From: T3SED10-47 sp046483725
Lineage (GTDB): Bacteria > Bipolaricaulota > Bipolaricaulia > Bipolaricaulales > Bipolaricaulaceae
NCBI GenBank assembly: GCA_046483725.1
Contig: JAWOCQ010000028.1
Span: 1-8,013, forward strand
Length of the DNA: 8,013 nucleotides
Direction of reading: 5' to 3'
Shown here piece by piece: positions 1-5,628 of the stretch. The notes beneath the pieces are model-generated. The model had not been told where the DNA came from. It saw only the letters and a list, made by a program, of their open reading frames with translations, and made no database searches. Every line of letters begins with the position of its first letter. The first letter of the stretch is position 1. A program made the translations under genes and the position numbers.

Positions 1-1
1 G

Positions 2-367
2 CCACCGGAAGGGACCGGGCACACAGAAGGCATCACAGTCGATCCCAGTCGCGTCATGCGCTCCTACAACGTGGTGCTAGACATCCGGCCGGAGGAGGCC
101 TACGCTGAGGGGCACATCCCCGGGGCGGTGAACCTGCCCGCTGACGAGGTGCTGGATTGGGCGGAGAGCCTCCCTGCTGCAGACCAGCTCCCAAATAACG
201 CCCAGCTTCAGCTGTGGGTGGTGGACGAAGGGCAGGGAGAGGCCTGCCAGTTAGCCCAGGAGCTGCAGGACGCCGGACAGGAAGCCGCCATGTGCATGGT
301 GGGCGGCTTCGCCGAGTGGAAGGTTCGTGTCGCCGATAGGCTAGTCTGGGAGGGTGACGAAGGATAA
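2..367 (+). CDS. Rhodanese-fold protein lacking the catalytic Cys; partial at left edge
   Basis: Rhodanese (sulfurtransferase fold) domain. The diagnostic start of the domain, VVLDIRPEEAYAEGHIPGAV, lies just after the ATG at 56. The end of the fold, MVGGFAEWK, is also clear. The first ATG in the window is at 56, but the frame is open to the left edge. The codons before it read ITVDPSRVMRSYNVV, which resembles the usual first strand and helix of a rhodanese domain, so the real start is probably outside the window and the ATG at 56 is internal. In active rhodaneses the strand before the active-site loop reads roughly VVVYC-x-x-G-x-R. Here it reads WVVDEGQGEA, so Asp (residue 57 from the ATG) stands where the persulfide-forming Cys should be. 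The protein is therefore probably a non-catalytic rhodanese-like domain with a binding or structural role. The only Cys residues are in the following helix and strand (residues 64 and 80). It ends with TAA at 365-367. Its upstream partners are not visible. Confidence 0.85.
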   Translation, partial: PPEGTGHTEGITVDPSRVMRSYNVVLDIRPEEAYAEGHIPGAVNLPADEVLDWAESLPAADQLPNNAQLQLWVVDEGQGEACQLAQELQDAGQEAAMCMVGGFAEWKVRVADRLVWEGDEG

Positions 368-427
368 TGCAGCGCCGATCCCCAGCTTCCGGATGAACGC
401 CGAGTGGCCCTTCCAGGGAAGAGTAAA

Positions 428-466
428 CGGAGACCGGCTTGGGGGTGCTCCCAAAACCGGTCTCCG
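428..466. terminator. Strong stem-loop between convergent genes, possible bidirectional terminator
   Basis: The left arm CGGAGACCGG (428-437) is perfectly complementary to the right arm CCGGTCTCCG (457-466), giving 10 bp. Inside, TTGGGG (439-444) pairs with TCCCAA (449-454), with one G-T wobble and a GTGC loop. Only C438 and the AA at 455-456 are unpaired between the two stems. It lies 61 nt past the rhodanese stop on the plus strand and 82 nt past the stop of the small exported protein on the minus strand. The downstream T tract is poor on both strands, so a terminator role is plausible but unproven. It could also be an mRNA 3'-end stabiliser or part of a larger structured RNA. Confidence 0.5.
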
Positions 467-522
467 AACAGGAAAGTAGCTTGTGCCCGCTCGCGAGAGT
501 CTTCCCTGTCAGCGGGATATAG

Positions 523-541
523 GAAAGCCCCAAGGGCTCTC
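523..541. repeat. Small hairpin just past the 3' end of the DUF2680-like gene
   Basis: GAAAGCCC (523-530) pairs with GGGCTCTC (534-541) around a CAA loop, with one mismatch (A525 opposite C539). On the minus strand it begins 6 nt after the TAA stop (548-550) of the small exported protein. No T tract follows it, so it is a weak terminator candidate or part of the surrounding structured region. Confidence 0.35.
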
Positions 542-547
542 GCCCGG

Positions 548-910
548 TTAGCCACGATGACACCCCCAGCCGTAGCCCCTGGGACCTATCTGGCCCATCA
601 TTCCCCCTCGCCGAGGCTGCCAGCCTTCCTCCATGCACTCCCGCATCCACTGGGCATGCTCTTCGGAGATCAGCCCCGCGGCAAGCGCCTCATCGATGAC
701 CTCCTCCTTGGCCTCGAGCATGATCCGTTCCAGCTCGTCCGCCTCTACCCCCAGGCGTTCGGCCACGGTCTCCATGTACATGCTGTGCACCTCGGAGCTG
801 TGTTCATGGGCGTCGGTATACCCCCACCACCCGCCGAAACTGGCGGCCAGCCCCACAAGGCCCAGTCCAACCACCACGATCATCGCTATAACAACGCCGT
901 TTCTCCTCAT
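548..910 (-). CDS. Small exported or membrane-anchored DUF2680-like protein
   Basis: A 120-residue protein. Residues 1-3 are basic (MRR) and residues 5-24 form one hydrophobic segment, a Sec signal peptide or N-terminal anchor. A His/Glu-rich patch (HEHSSEVH, residues 35-42) follows. Then comes a helical domain, roughly residues 45-97, with the sequence YMETVAERLGVEADELERI followed by a second helix containing EALAAGLISEEHAQWM. That pattern, a short helix with LGV-x-x-x-EL followed by EA-x-x-x-GLI-x-x-x-x-A, matches what I know of DUF2680-type small secreted proteins of clostridia and deep-branching bacteria, whose function is unknown. The C-terminal tail is rich in Gly, Met, Arg, Trp and His (residues 98-120) and contains one of the two Cys (92 and 117). 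The ATG at 908-910 is preceded by GGAG (916-919) at 5-nt spacing, inside a longer G run. It is a separate transcription unit, 224 bp from the operon. The family assignment is from recall and is moderate. Confidence 0.75.
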   Translation of the reverse strand: MRRNGVVIAMIVVVGLGLVGLAASFGGWWGYTDAHEHSSEVHSMYMETVAERLGVEADELERIMLEAKEEVIDEALAAGLISEEHAQWMRECMEEGWQPRRGGMMGQIGPRGYGWGCHRG

Positions 911-1134
911 CTTCGCTCCCCCCTTCAGGGTGTCTGCTCGCCGGGCACCTGGCGCCGACGGCGAAGATTAGTATCGCACTCGAGTGTGAACGACGTATGG
1001 ATTCAGTGCGCAGGTTCCGTGCGGCCCCCGCTGGCCAAGGCTGTCCTGTAGCGTCGGGGCTTGTCCCCGACGTTGCTCCCATTCACGGCTCGAGGCGGGG
1101 GAGGTGTTCGCTACCCGCACCTTGCTGTCTCGGG
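911..1134. other. Intergenic region between the small exported gene and the operon end
   Basis: This 224-bp gap should hold the promoter of the minus-strand small exported gene (nearer 911) and the 3' end of the operon (nearer 1134). No convincing -35/-10 pair was found. TACTAA around 968-973 on the minus strand is a weak -10-like string without a partner. A perfect 10-bp palindrome, CACTCGAGTG, lies at 977-986, about 67 nt upstream of the small gene's ATG. A dispersed-repeat-like hairpin lies at 1050-1074. I see no credible coding sequence. Confidence 0.45.
1050..1074. repeat. Short palindromic hairpin, likely a dispersed repeat (REP-like)
   Basis: CGTCGGGG (1052-1059) and CCCCGACG (1065-1072) form an 8-bp perfect stem around CTTGT. 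One G-T wobble (1051/1073) and one A-T pair (1050/1074) extend it. From memory, hairpins of the form TAG-x-GTCGGGGCTTGTCCCCGAC occur many times in intergenic regions of some GC-rich bacterial genomes. I cannot count copies here, because only one is in the window. It lies 60 nt after the stop of the nitrilase gene, so it may also mark or protect the operon's 3' end. The minus strand after it reads CTACAGGACAG, with no T tract, so it is not a canonical terminator. Confidence 0.5.
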
Positions 1135-1956
1135 TCACTCGAGGTCGAGCATCTGTCGGTAGAGGTCGCGGTGCACCTTCCTGTCTTCGAGATAGGTGCC
1201 AATCTTCCGCCAGTTCTCCACCCCCTCAAGCGAAAGCTCGTGCACCACCGCGCCCTCGCCCTCCCTAAGGCCGGCAAGGACCATCCCCGATGGGCTGACC
1301 ATGCAGGAGTGGCCGAACTTGACGAACTCCCCTTCCGAGCCCCACTGGCAGGCCATGGCCAGCCCCACTGTGTTCTCCAGGGCGCGGGTACGGGCCACCG
1401 CCACGGGCTGCTCGTGACACCATCCCCACTGGTCGATGGGGCCCCAACGGAGCCAGTCGGTGGTGTTCAGGATGTACTGGGCTCCGGAGAGGACGAGGCC
1501 CCGGATGTACTCAGGGAACAGGAGGTCCATACATATGGTGAGGCCGAATCGCCCCAGCTCGGTTTGCACGACCGCCGGTCGGTCCCCCGGCACAAAGACC
1601 TCCTTCTCCGTGGCGAACAGGTGGACCTTGCGATAGGCGGCGAGGATCTCTCCCGACGGGGAGATCAGGACCCCTGTGTTGTGGTAGCCTGTCGCGGACG
1701 ATTCGATCAGGCTCCCGTAGATGTGGACCTCGCGCTCTTGAGCCACGTCGGCCAACATCTCCGTGGTGGGGCCCGGGATGGGCTCCGCCACCTCGCTCAG
1801 CCGGTCGGCGACATTGTATCCGGTGGTGAACGTCTCCGGCAGCAGCACCAGCTGAGCCCCCTGTTCCTGTGCGCTGCAGATCCAGCGGATGGCCGCCTGC
1901 CGGTTCGTCTCGACTTCCCCGGAAGCGCTGTTCATCTGAACCAAAGCTACGTGCAT
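1135..1956 (-). CDS. Nitrilase-superfamily carbon-nitrogen hydrolase (amidohydrolase)
   Basis: A 273-residue cytosolic enzyme of normal length for the CN-hydrolase family, which hydrolyses amides, N-carbamoyl compounds or nitriles through a Glu-Lys-Cys triad. All three residues are visible: Glu41 in LLPETFTTGY, Lys110 in YRKVHLF, and Cys142 in GLTICMDLLFPE. The accessory Glu117 in ATEKEVFVPGD is also present. The N-terminus MHVALVQMNS is the usual first strand, so the protein is complete. The Cys motif followed by Asp-Leu-Leu-Phe-Pro-Glu looks like the amidase or N-carbamoyl amino-acid hydrolase branches rather than true nitrilases. The ATG at 1954-1956 lies 7 nt after the stop of the ABC fusion gene, and its ribosome site GGTGAG (1963-1968) overlaps that stop, implying translational coupling. 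It is the last gene of the operon. It probably releases ammonia from the transported compound or a derivative (inference); the exact substrate is unknown. Confidence 0.92.
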   Translation of the reverse strand: MHVALVQMNSASGEVETNRQAAIRWICSAQEQGAQLVLLPETFTTGYNVADRLSEVAEPIPGPTTEMLADVAQEREVHIYGSLIESSATGYHNTGVLISPSGEILAAYRKVHLFATEKEVFVPGDRPAVVQTELGRFGLTICMDLLFPEYIRGLVLSGAQYILNTTDWLRWGPIDQWGWCHEQPVAVARTRALENTVGLAMACQWGSEGEFVKFGHSCMVSPSGMVLAGLREGEGAVVHELSLEGVENWRKIGTYLEDRKVHRDLYRQMLDLE

Positions 1957-1962
1957 AAGTGT

Positions 1963-1968
1963 CTCACC
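1963..1968 (-). promoter_or_regulatory. Ribosome binding site of the nitrilase gene, overlapping upstream stop
   Basis: GGTGAG on the minus strand, 6 nt before the ATG at 1956, contains the TGA stop (1964-1966) of the ABC fusion gene. A ribosome terminating there would be positioned to restart, so the two genes are likely translationally coupled. Confidence 0.6.
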
Positions 1969-4447
1969 CCTCCGTCTTCACCACGGCGATAGCCGCAAGC
2001 AGCACCGCGGCCCGTGCGATTTGGTAGTACCAACTGCTCAGATTCCACATGTTAAGCAAGTTGCTCAGCACAGCGAGCAACATGACGCCGGCGATGACCC
2101 CCACCACGTTGCCCCTTCCCCCGCCGAAGGGGATGCCGCCTATCAGCACGGCAGTGATGGAGTCTAGCTCGAACCCGGGGCCCACCGACGGATCACCGGA
2201 CCCCATTCGGCTGGTGAGGTACAGCCCGGCCACCGCAGCACATACCCCGCTGACCCAGAAGGTGGAAAACAAAAGCGATCGGGCGCGGATGCCCGCCAGG
2301 CGGGCGACCTCGCTGCTCCCTCCCAGGGCGAACACATGACGTCCGTAACGGGTGCGGTTCATCAGCAGGGTGGCCAGCGCGAAGGCCACCACCAGGATGA
2401 ACAACGCCGCCGGAAGCGGGCCTACCGAGCCTCGGGAGAACGAACGGAACGCTGGGCCGATCGCTCCGATGGAACCTCGGGTGATCAGCAGCACCACCCC
2501 TCGGGCTACGGACATCACCCCCAGGGTGGCGATGAATGGGGCGATCCGCAGGCCCACCACGGCCAGCCCGTTGATCGTGCCCACGGCCAGGCCAACCCCC
2601 ACGGCGGCCAACACGGCGGGCACGATCATGGCGTCGTTTCCCCCCATCAGGCCGGCGGCCACGATGGAGGACAGGGTGATGGTGGCGCCCACCGACAGAT
2701 CCACTCCGCCAGCCTGCATGGCCACCGCCTGGCCCACCGAGACCAGTCCCAGGGCCACCGCATACCGCAGGATGCTGGTCAGGTTGTACGAACTGAGGAA
2801 CATGGGTGAGGAGAAGGCTCCGGCCACAAACAACGCCAACAGGGCTCCCAGGACGATGGCCTCGGTGTGCCTCCCGGAGGAGGCCACCCGACGAAGGGCG
2901 TGCCTGCCTCGCTCGCCCCAGCTCCTGTCGGACTCCCTTGTCCCGATCCCGCCTTCTTCTTCCTCCCGCTCCCCCAAGGCCTTCGATAGCACCCGCTCCT
3001 CGGTGGCTTGGTCGATGGGGAGCGCAGCGGCGATGGCCCCGTCCCGCATCACCAACACACGGTCGCTCATGCCCAGCATCTCCGGTAGCTCGGAGGAGAC
3101 CATAAGGATCGCCATTCCCTGATCGGCCAACCGACGGAGGTGGGCGTAGATCTCCGCCTTCGCCCCAACATCCACCCCTCGGGTGGGTTCGTCGCAAATC
3201 AGAACGTCCGGGCGGGCGAGGAGCCACTTGCCGATGACCACCTTCTGCTGGTTCCCCCCGCTCAGCTGAAGCACAGCCGTGTTCGTCCCGGCCACGCGGA
3301 TTCCCAGCTTGTGGACCACTTCCTGCACACTCCGCTGCTCGGCTCGCTGTTGAATGACCGAGGCCCTCTGCCGCTGGCTCAGGCTGGGCAAGGCGAGGTT
3401 GTGGCGAACGGAAAGGCCTAGGACCAACCCCTCTTCCTTGCGGTTCTCCGTGAGGAAGGCCATCCCCCGCCGCACCGCCTCCCACGGCGAGCGGATACGC
3501 GCCGGGCGGCCCTTGACGGACACAGCTCCTTGCGAGGGCCGCGCCCCGAAAAGCGCCTGGCACAACTCCGTTCGCCCTGCCCCCACCAGGCCGTAGAGCC
3601 CCACGATCTCCCCACGCCGCAGGGTGAGGGAGACGTCCTTGACCCGCGGGGGAGAACTCAGCCCATCGACCGTGAGCACCGAGTCGCCGAACTCCTTGCC
3701 CCGGGGAGGAAAGATGTTCTCCAGCTTGCGCCCGACCATCCAGGTGATGACTTCATCGCGGTTTGTGGCTTCGGCCTCGGCGGTGGCCACGTGACAGCCG
3801 TCCTTGAATACGGTGACCCGGTCGGCGAGGCGGAAGACCTCCTCAAGGTGGTGGGATACGTACACGATGGTCAATCCCCGGGCCTTCAGCTTCTCCACCA
3901 GTCCGAACAGCCGCTCCCGTTCCTCCAAGGACAGAGCCGAGGCCGGTTCATCCATGATCAGGATGCGGGCGTCCTGGGACAGGGCCTTGGCGATCTCCAC
4001 AAGCTGTTGTTCGGCCACGCTCAGGCGGCTTACCCGTCGCCGCAGGGGGAGCTCGGCGCCGAGCTCGGACAGCGTCTGCCGGGCCCTGCGACGCTCCTTG
4101 CGCCGCAGGATCCAGCCCCAGCGGTGCGGCTCGCGGCCCAAGTCAATGTTCTTGGCCACCGAAAGCTGCTGGACAAGGTTGAACTCCTGATAGATGATGG
4201 CCACACCAGCTCGCCGCGCTTCTTCGGGGGTGAAGCGCTCCATCGGCGTTCCGCCGATGAACACCGCTCCCCCATCAGGGGCCTGCGCGCCGGCCAGGAT
4301 CTTCATCAGGGTGGACTTGCCTGCGCCGTTCTCCCCCACCACCGCGTGGACCTCCCCGCGACGCACGGCGAAAGAGACATCCCCCAGCGCCTGCACGCCG
4401 GGGAAGGCTTTGGACACGTTACAGATCTTCAGCGCCGTATCGGTCAT
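1964..4447 (-). CDS. Fused CUT2-type sugar ABC transporter: double ATPase (RbsA-like) plus permease (RbsC-like)
   Basis: Energy-coupling and channel parts of an ABC importer in one chain. Numbering here is from the TTG at 4456. NBD1 has Walker A GENGAGKST (41-49), Q-loop Gln90, signature LSVAEQQ (145-151), Walker B ILIMDEP (165-171) and switch His202. NBD2 has the degenerate Walker A GLVGAGRTE (289-297), signature LSGGNQQ (398-404), Walker B LICDEP (419-424) and SSELPE in place of the switch His. This asymmetry is normal for RbsA/XylG/MglA. An acidic then basic linker (about 495-532) leads without interruption into a complete BPD_transp_2 permease (533-830). It carries QAGGVDLSVG (581-590), the cytoplasmic loop RYGRHVFALGGSSEVARLAG (703-722) and FELDSITAVLIGG (762-774). 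RbsA and RbsC are usually separate; I saw no stop, start or frame break in the linker. The ATG at 4445-4447, with GGAG only 3 nt away, fits the family better than the TTG at 4456, which lacks an upstream ribosome site. The partner permease is at 5629-6606 and the binding protein at 4499-5542. Confidence 0.93.
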   Translation of the reverse strand: MTDTALKICNVSKAFPGVQALGDVSFAVRRGEVHAVVGENGAGKSTLMKILAGAQAPDGGAVFIGGTPMERFTPEEARRAGVAIIYQEFNLVQQLSVAKNIDLGREPHRWGWILRRKERRRARQTLSELGAELPLRRRVSRLSVAEQQLVEIAKALSQDARILIMDEPASALSLEERERLFGLVEKLKARGLTIVYVSHHLEEVFRLADRVTVFKDGCHVATAEAEATNRDEVITWMVGRKLENIFPPRGKEFGDSVLTVDGLSSPPRVKDVSLTLRRGEIVGLYGLVGAGRTELCQALFGARPSQGAVSVKGRPARIRSPWEAVRRGMAFLTENRKEEGLVLGLSVRHNLALPSLSQRQRASVIQQRAEQRSVQEVVHKLGIRVAGTNTAVLQLSGGNQQKVVIGKWLLARPDVLICDEPTRGVDVGAKAEIYAHLRRLADQGMAILMVSSELPEMLGMSDRVLVMRDGAIAAALPIDQATEERVLSKALGEREEEEGGIGTRESDRSWGERGRHALRRVASSGRHTEAIVLGALLALFVAGAFSSPMFLSSYNLTSILRYAVALGLVSVGQAVAMQAGGVDLSVGATITLSSIVAAGLMGGNDAMIVPAVLAAVGVGLAVGTINGLAVVGLRIAPFIATLGVMSVARGVVLLITRGSIGAIGPAFRSFSRGSVGPLPAALFILVVAFALATLLMNRTRYGRHVFALGGSSEVARLAGIRARSLLFSTFWVSGVCAAVAGLYLTSRMGSGDPSVGPGFELDSITAVLIGGIPFGGGRGNVVGVIAGVMLLAVLSNLLNMWNLSSWYYQIARAAVLLAAIAVVKTEG

Positions 4448-4461
4448 GGTCTCCAAGCTGC

Positions 4462-4490
4462 GGCCGGCCGGCCCCGCGGACCGGCCGGCC
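4462..4490 (-). promoter_or_regulatory. GC-only intercistronic stem-loop between binding protein and ATPase genes
   Basis: GGCCGGCCGG (4462-4471) and CCGGCCGGCC (4481-4490) form a perfect 10-bp all-GC stem with a 9-nt loop. It sits 8 nt after the binding-protein stop and 7 nt before the GGAG preceding the ATPase start. In binding-protein-dependent operons such as malEFG, hairpins at this point protect the upstream message from 3' exonucleases and reduce downstream expression, giving an excess of binding protein over membrane parts. The position here fits that role; the function is inferred. There is no T tract, so full termination is unlikely. Confidence 0.65.
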
Positions 4491-4498
4491 CGTTACGG

Positions 4499-5542
4499 CT
4501 ATTTCCCGTAGTGCCTTTGGATCCACTCTTCAGGGAGTTCGTGGATCGCGAAGTATTGGTCGGTGAGGTCGGGACGGTAGTAGGCGTCGAGCTCGTCTTC
4601 CTCGAACGTCTCGATGGGATACTCCACGATCTTGGGCACCGGTTTTCCCTGCAGAATCTCCACCGCCAGGTCCACGCAGGTCATGGCCAAGGGGTTCCCG
4701 CCGGACACGGCCAGGAACTCGATGTCGTGCTCATCGGCCATGCGCAGCCAGCCGTTCCAGTCATCGGCGGTAATCGGCGGGATGGAGCGCCCGGCGTCGA
4801 GCAGTGCCTCCACCGCGCCCAGGGCCATTTGGCCGCCGTCAGCGATGATACCGTCGATCTCGGGGTGGGACTGCAGGAAAGCCTCCATTGCGCTCTTGGC
4901 GTTCACCGGGGACCAGTCGCAGAAGGCTGTGCCCACCAGCTCGATCTCCGGGTAGGCCGCGAGCCCCTGATCCACACCGCGCAGCACATCCTCGGCGTAG
5001 CTGGTGCCGGCGGTCCCCATGAGGGCAACAACCTTCCCTCCGTCGGGGAGCTTCTCTCCCATCCAGTCGGCATAGAGGAACCCTGCCTTGGTGTTGTCCC
5101 TGGACACCCAGGTGACGTAGTTGTCCGTGTTCACCCCGGTGGAGGCCAACACGACCGGCACTCCCCACTCCATGGCTTCTTCCACCGCGCCCACCAGTGG
5201 GGCCTCCGCGGCCGGATCCACGAACAGGATGTCCACCCCTTGGGCTACCAAGCTCTCGATGTCCGCGATCTGTTGAGCGGGGTTCCAGAAACAGGAAGTG
5301 ACCCGGTAATCGCTGAAGAAGTCCGCATACTTGACCTCGATCGCGTAACGGAAGTGCAAACTGAACATGGTCATCCACGCGTTGGTGTCGCCCAGGCCCG
5401 CGCGTCCAGCGACCCAGGGGGCCTCTGTGGCGTAGGCGGACGTGTCCACCATCCCTGGCAGCACCTCTTCCGGCTGCGCTGCCCCCAACCAACTCACGGA
5501 AAGCACCAGGAACAACCCGAGTACAACCAGTCCTCTCGACAT
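4499..5542 (-). CDS. Periplasmic sugar-type binding protein of the ABC importer (RbsB-like, Peripla_BP_4)
   Basis: A 347-residue secreted receptor that delivers the ligand to the permeases. A hydrophobic signal peptide (residues 4-22, ending WLGAAQ) has small residues suited to signal peptidase I and no lipobox Cys, so the protein is probably free in a periplasm. The type I periplasmic-binding fold is recognisable: NPAQQIADIESLVAQGVDIL (87-106) and the following strand FVDPAA; GVPVVLAST (127-135); DGGKVVALMGTAGTSYAEDV (167-186); HPEIDGIIADGGQMALGAVEAL (226-247); and the late helix with LAVEILQGKPVP (292-303). The first strand (DTNAWMTMFSLHFRYAIEVK, 52-71) is divergent from RbsB and lacks the usual NPFF motif, so the ligand may not be a simple pentose. 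The ATG at 5540-5542 has an ideal AAGGAGG ribosome site. The 86-nt gap from the permease is the largest in the operon. The ligand cannot be named. Confidence 0.92.
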   Translation of the reverse strand: MSRGLVVLGLFLVLSVSWLGAAQPEEVLPGMVDTSAYATEAPWVAGRAGLGDTNAWMTMFSLHFRYAIEVKYADFFSDYRVTSCFWNPAQQIADIESLVAQGVDILFVDPAAEAPLVGAVEEAMEWGVPVVLASTGVNTDNYVTWVSRDNTKAGFLYADWMGEKLPDGGKVVALMGTAGTSYAEDVLRGVDQGLAAYPEIELVGTAFCDWSPVNAKSAMEAFLQSHPEIDGIIADGGQMALGAVEALLDAGRSIPPITADDWNGWLRMADEHDIEFLAVSGGNPLAMTCVDLAVEILQGKPVPKIVEYPIETFEEDELDAYYRPDLTDQYFAIHELPEEWIQRHYGK

Positions 5543-5548
5543 CTTTCT

Positions 5549-5555
5549 CCTCCTT
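5549..5555 (-). promoter_or_regulatory. Strong ribosome binding site of the binding-protein gene
   Basis: AAGGAGG on the minus strand, 6 nt before the ATG at 5542, is a perfect Shine-Dalgarno match and the strongest in the window. It fits the need for a high level of binding protein relative to the membrane components. Confidence 0.7.
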
Positions 5556-5628
5556 TTCGTACGCGATGCAGTTCACAGTTTTCGCTCTTGCCCGATCCTC
5601 CACCTGGGTCCGCCGACCACCTCCTCCG

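Larger units (their letters stand above)
368..547. other. Convergent intergenic region rich in inverted repeats
   Basis: This 180-bp gap lies between the stops of two convergent genes. Open frames through it look like shadows with no recognisable protein. It holds a strong stem-loop (428-466), a second hairpin (523-541), and longer-range complementary segments (414-422 with 500-508; 486-491 with 511-516) that could make a pseudoknot. No T-rich tract of the classical intrinsic-terminator kind follows the main stems on the plus strand. On the minus strand the main stem is followed by TTTACTC, a weak tract. It is either a two-way transcription end region or a structured RNA. Confidence 0.5.

Noticed and set aside
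428..466. Known riboswitch such as yybP-ykoY, SAM or GEMM in the convergent gap
   Set aside because: A short GGAAAGTAGC string near 471-480 hinted at a manganese riboswitch, but the rest of the conserved core is absent and the region lies downstream of both genes, not upstream of one.
414..516. HDV-like self-cleaving ribozyme on the minus strand
   Set aside because: The order of pairings is similar, but there is no P3 helix and the joining segment before the last strand lacks the purine-rich stretch after the catalytic C. Listed only as a possible structured region.
54..650. Minus-strand open frame of 198 codons across the rhodanese gene and the convergent gap
   Set aside because: The translation is Pro/Arg-rich without a recognisable fold, and it overlaps the antisense of a clear rhodanese gene and a second real gene. 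It is a high-GC shadow.
404..1051. Plus-strand open frame of 215 codons over the small exported gene
   Set aside because: It is antisense to a gene with a good ribosome site, signal peptide and family pattern. The translation is low-complexity and resembles nothing.
2910..2990. Possible internal ribosome site (GGGAGGAAGAAGAAGG on the minus strand) starting a separate permease in the linker
   Set aside because: No ATG, GTG or TTG in frame follows at a usable distance. The purine run simply encodes the Glu-rich linker, so a single fused product is preferred.
2193..3563. Minus-strand frame of 456 codons overlapping the ABC fusion gene in another frame
   Set aside because: The Gly/Arg/Pro-rich translation has no motif, whereas the overlapping frame carries all ABC and permease motifs. 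No frameshift is needed to explain it.
4049..4066. Perfect 18-bp palindrome GAGCTCGGCGCCGAGCTC
   Set aside because: It lies inside the first ATPase domain and encodes Glu-Leu-Gly-Ala-Glu-Leu, so the symmetry follows from a repeated Glu-Leu pair with high-GC codon choice. No sign of a site function.
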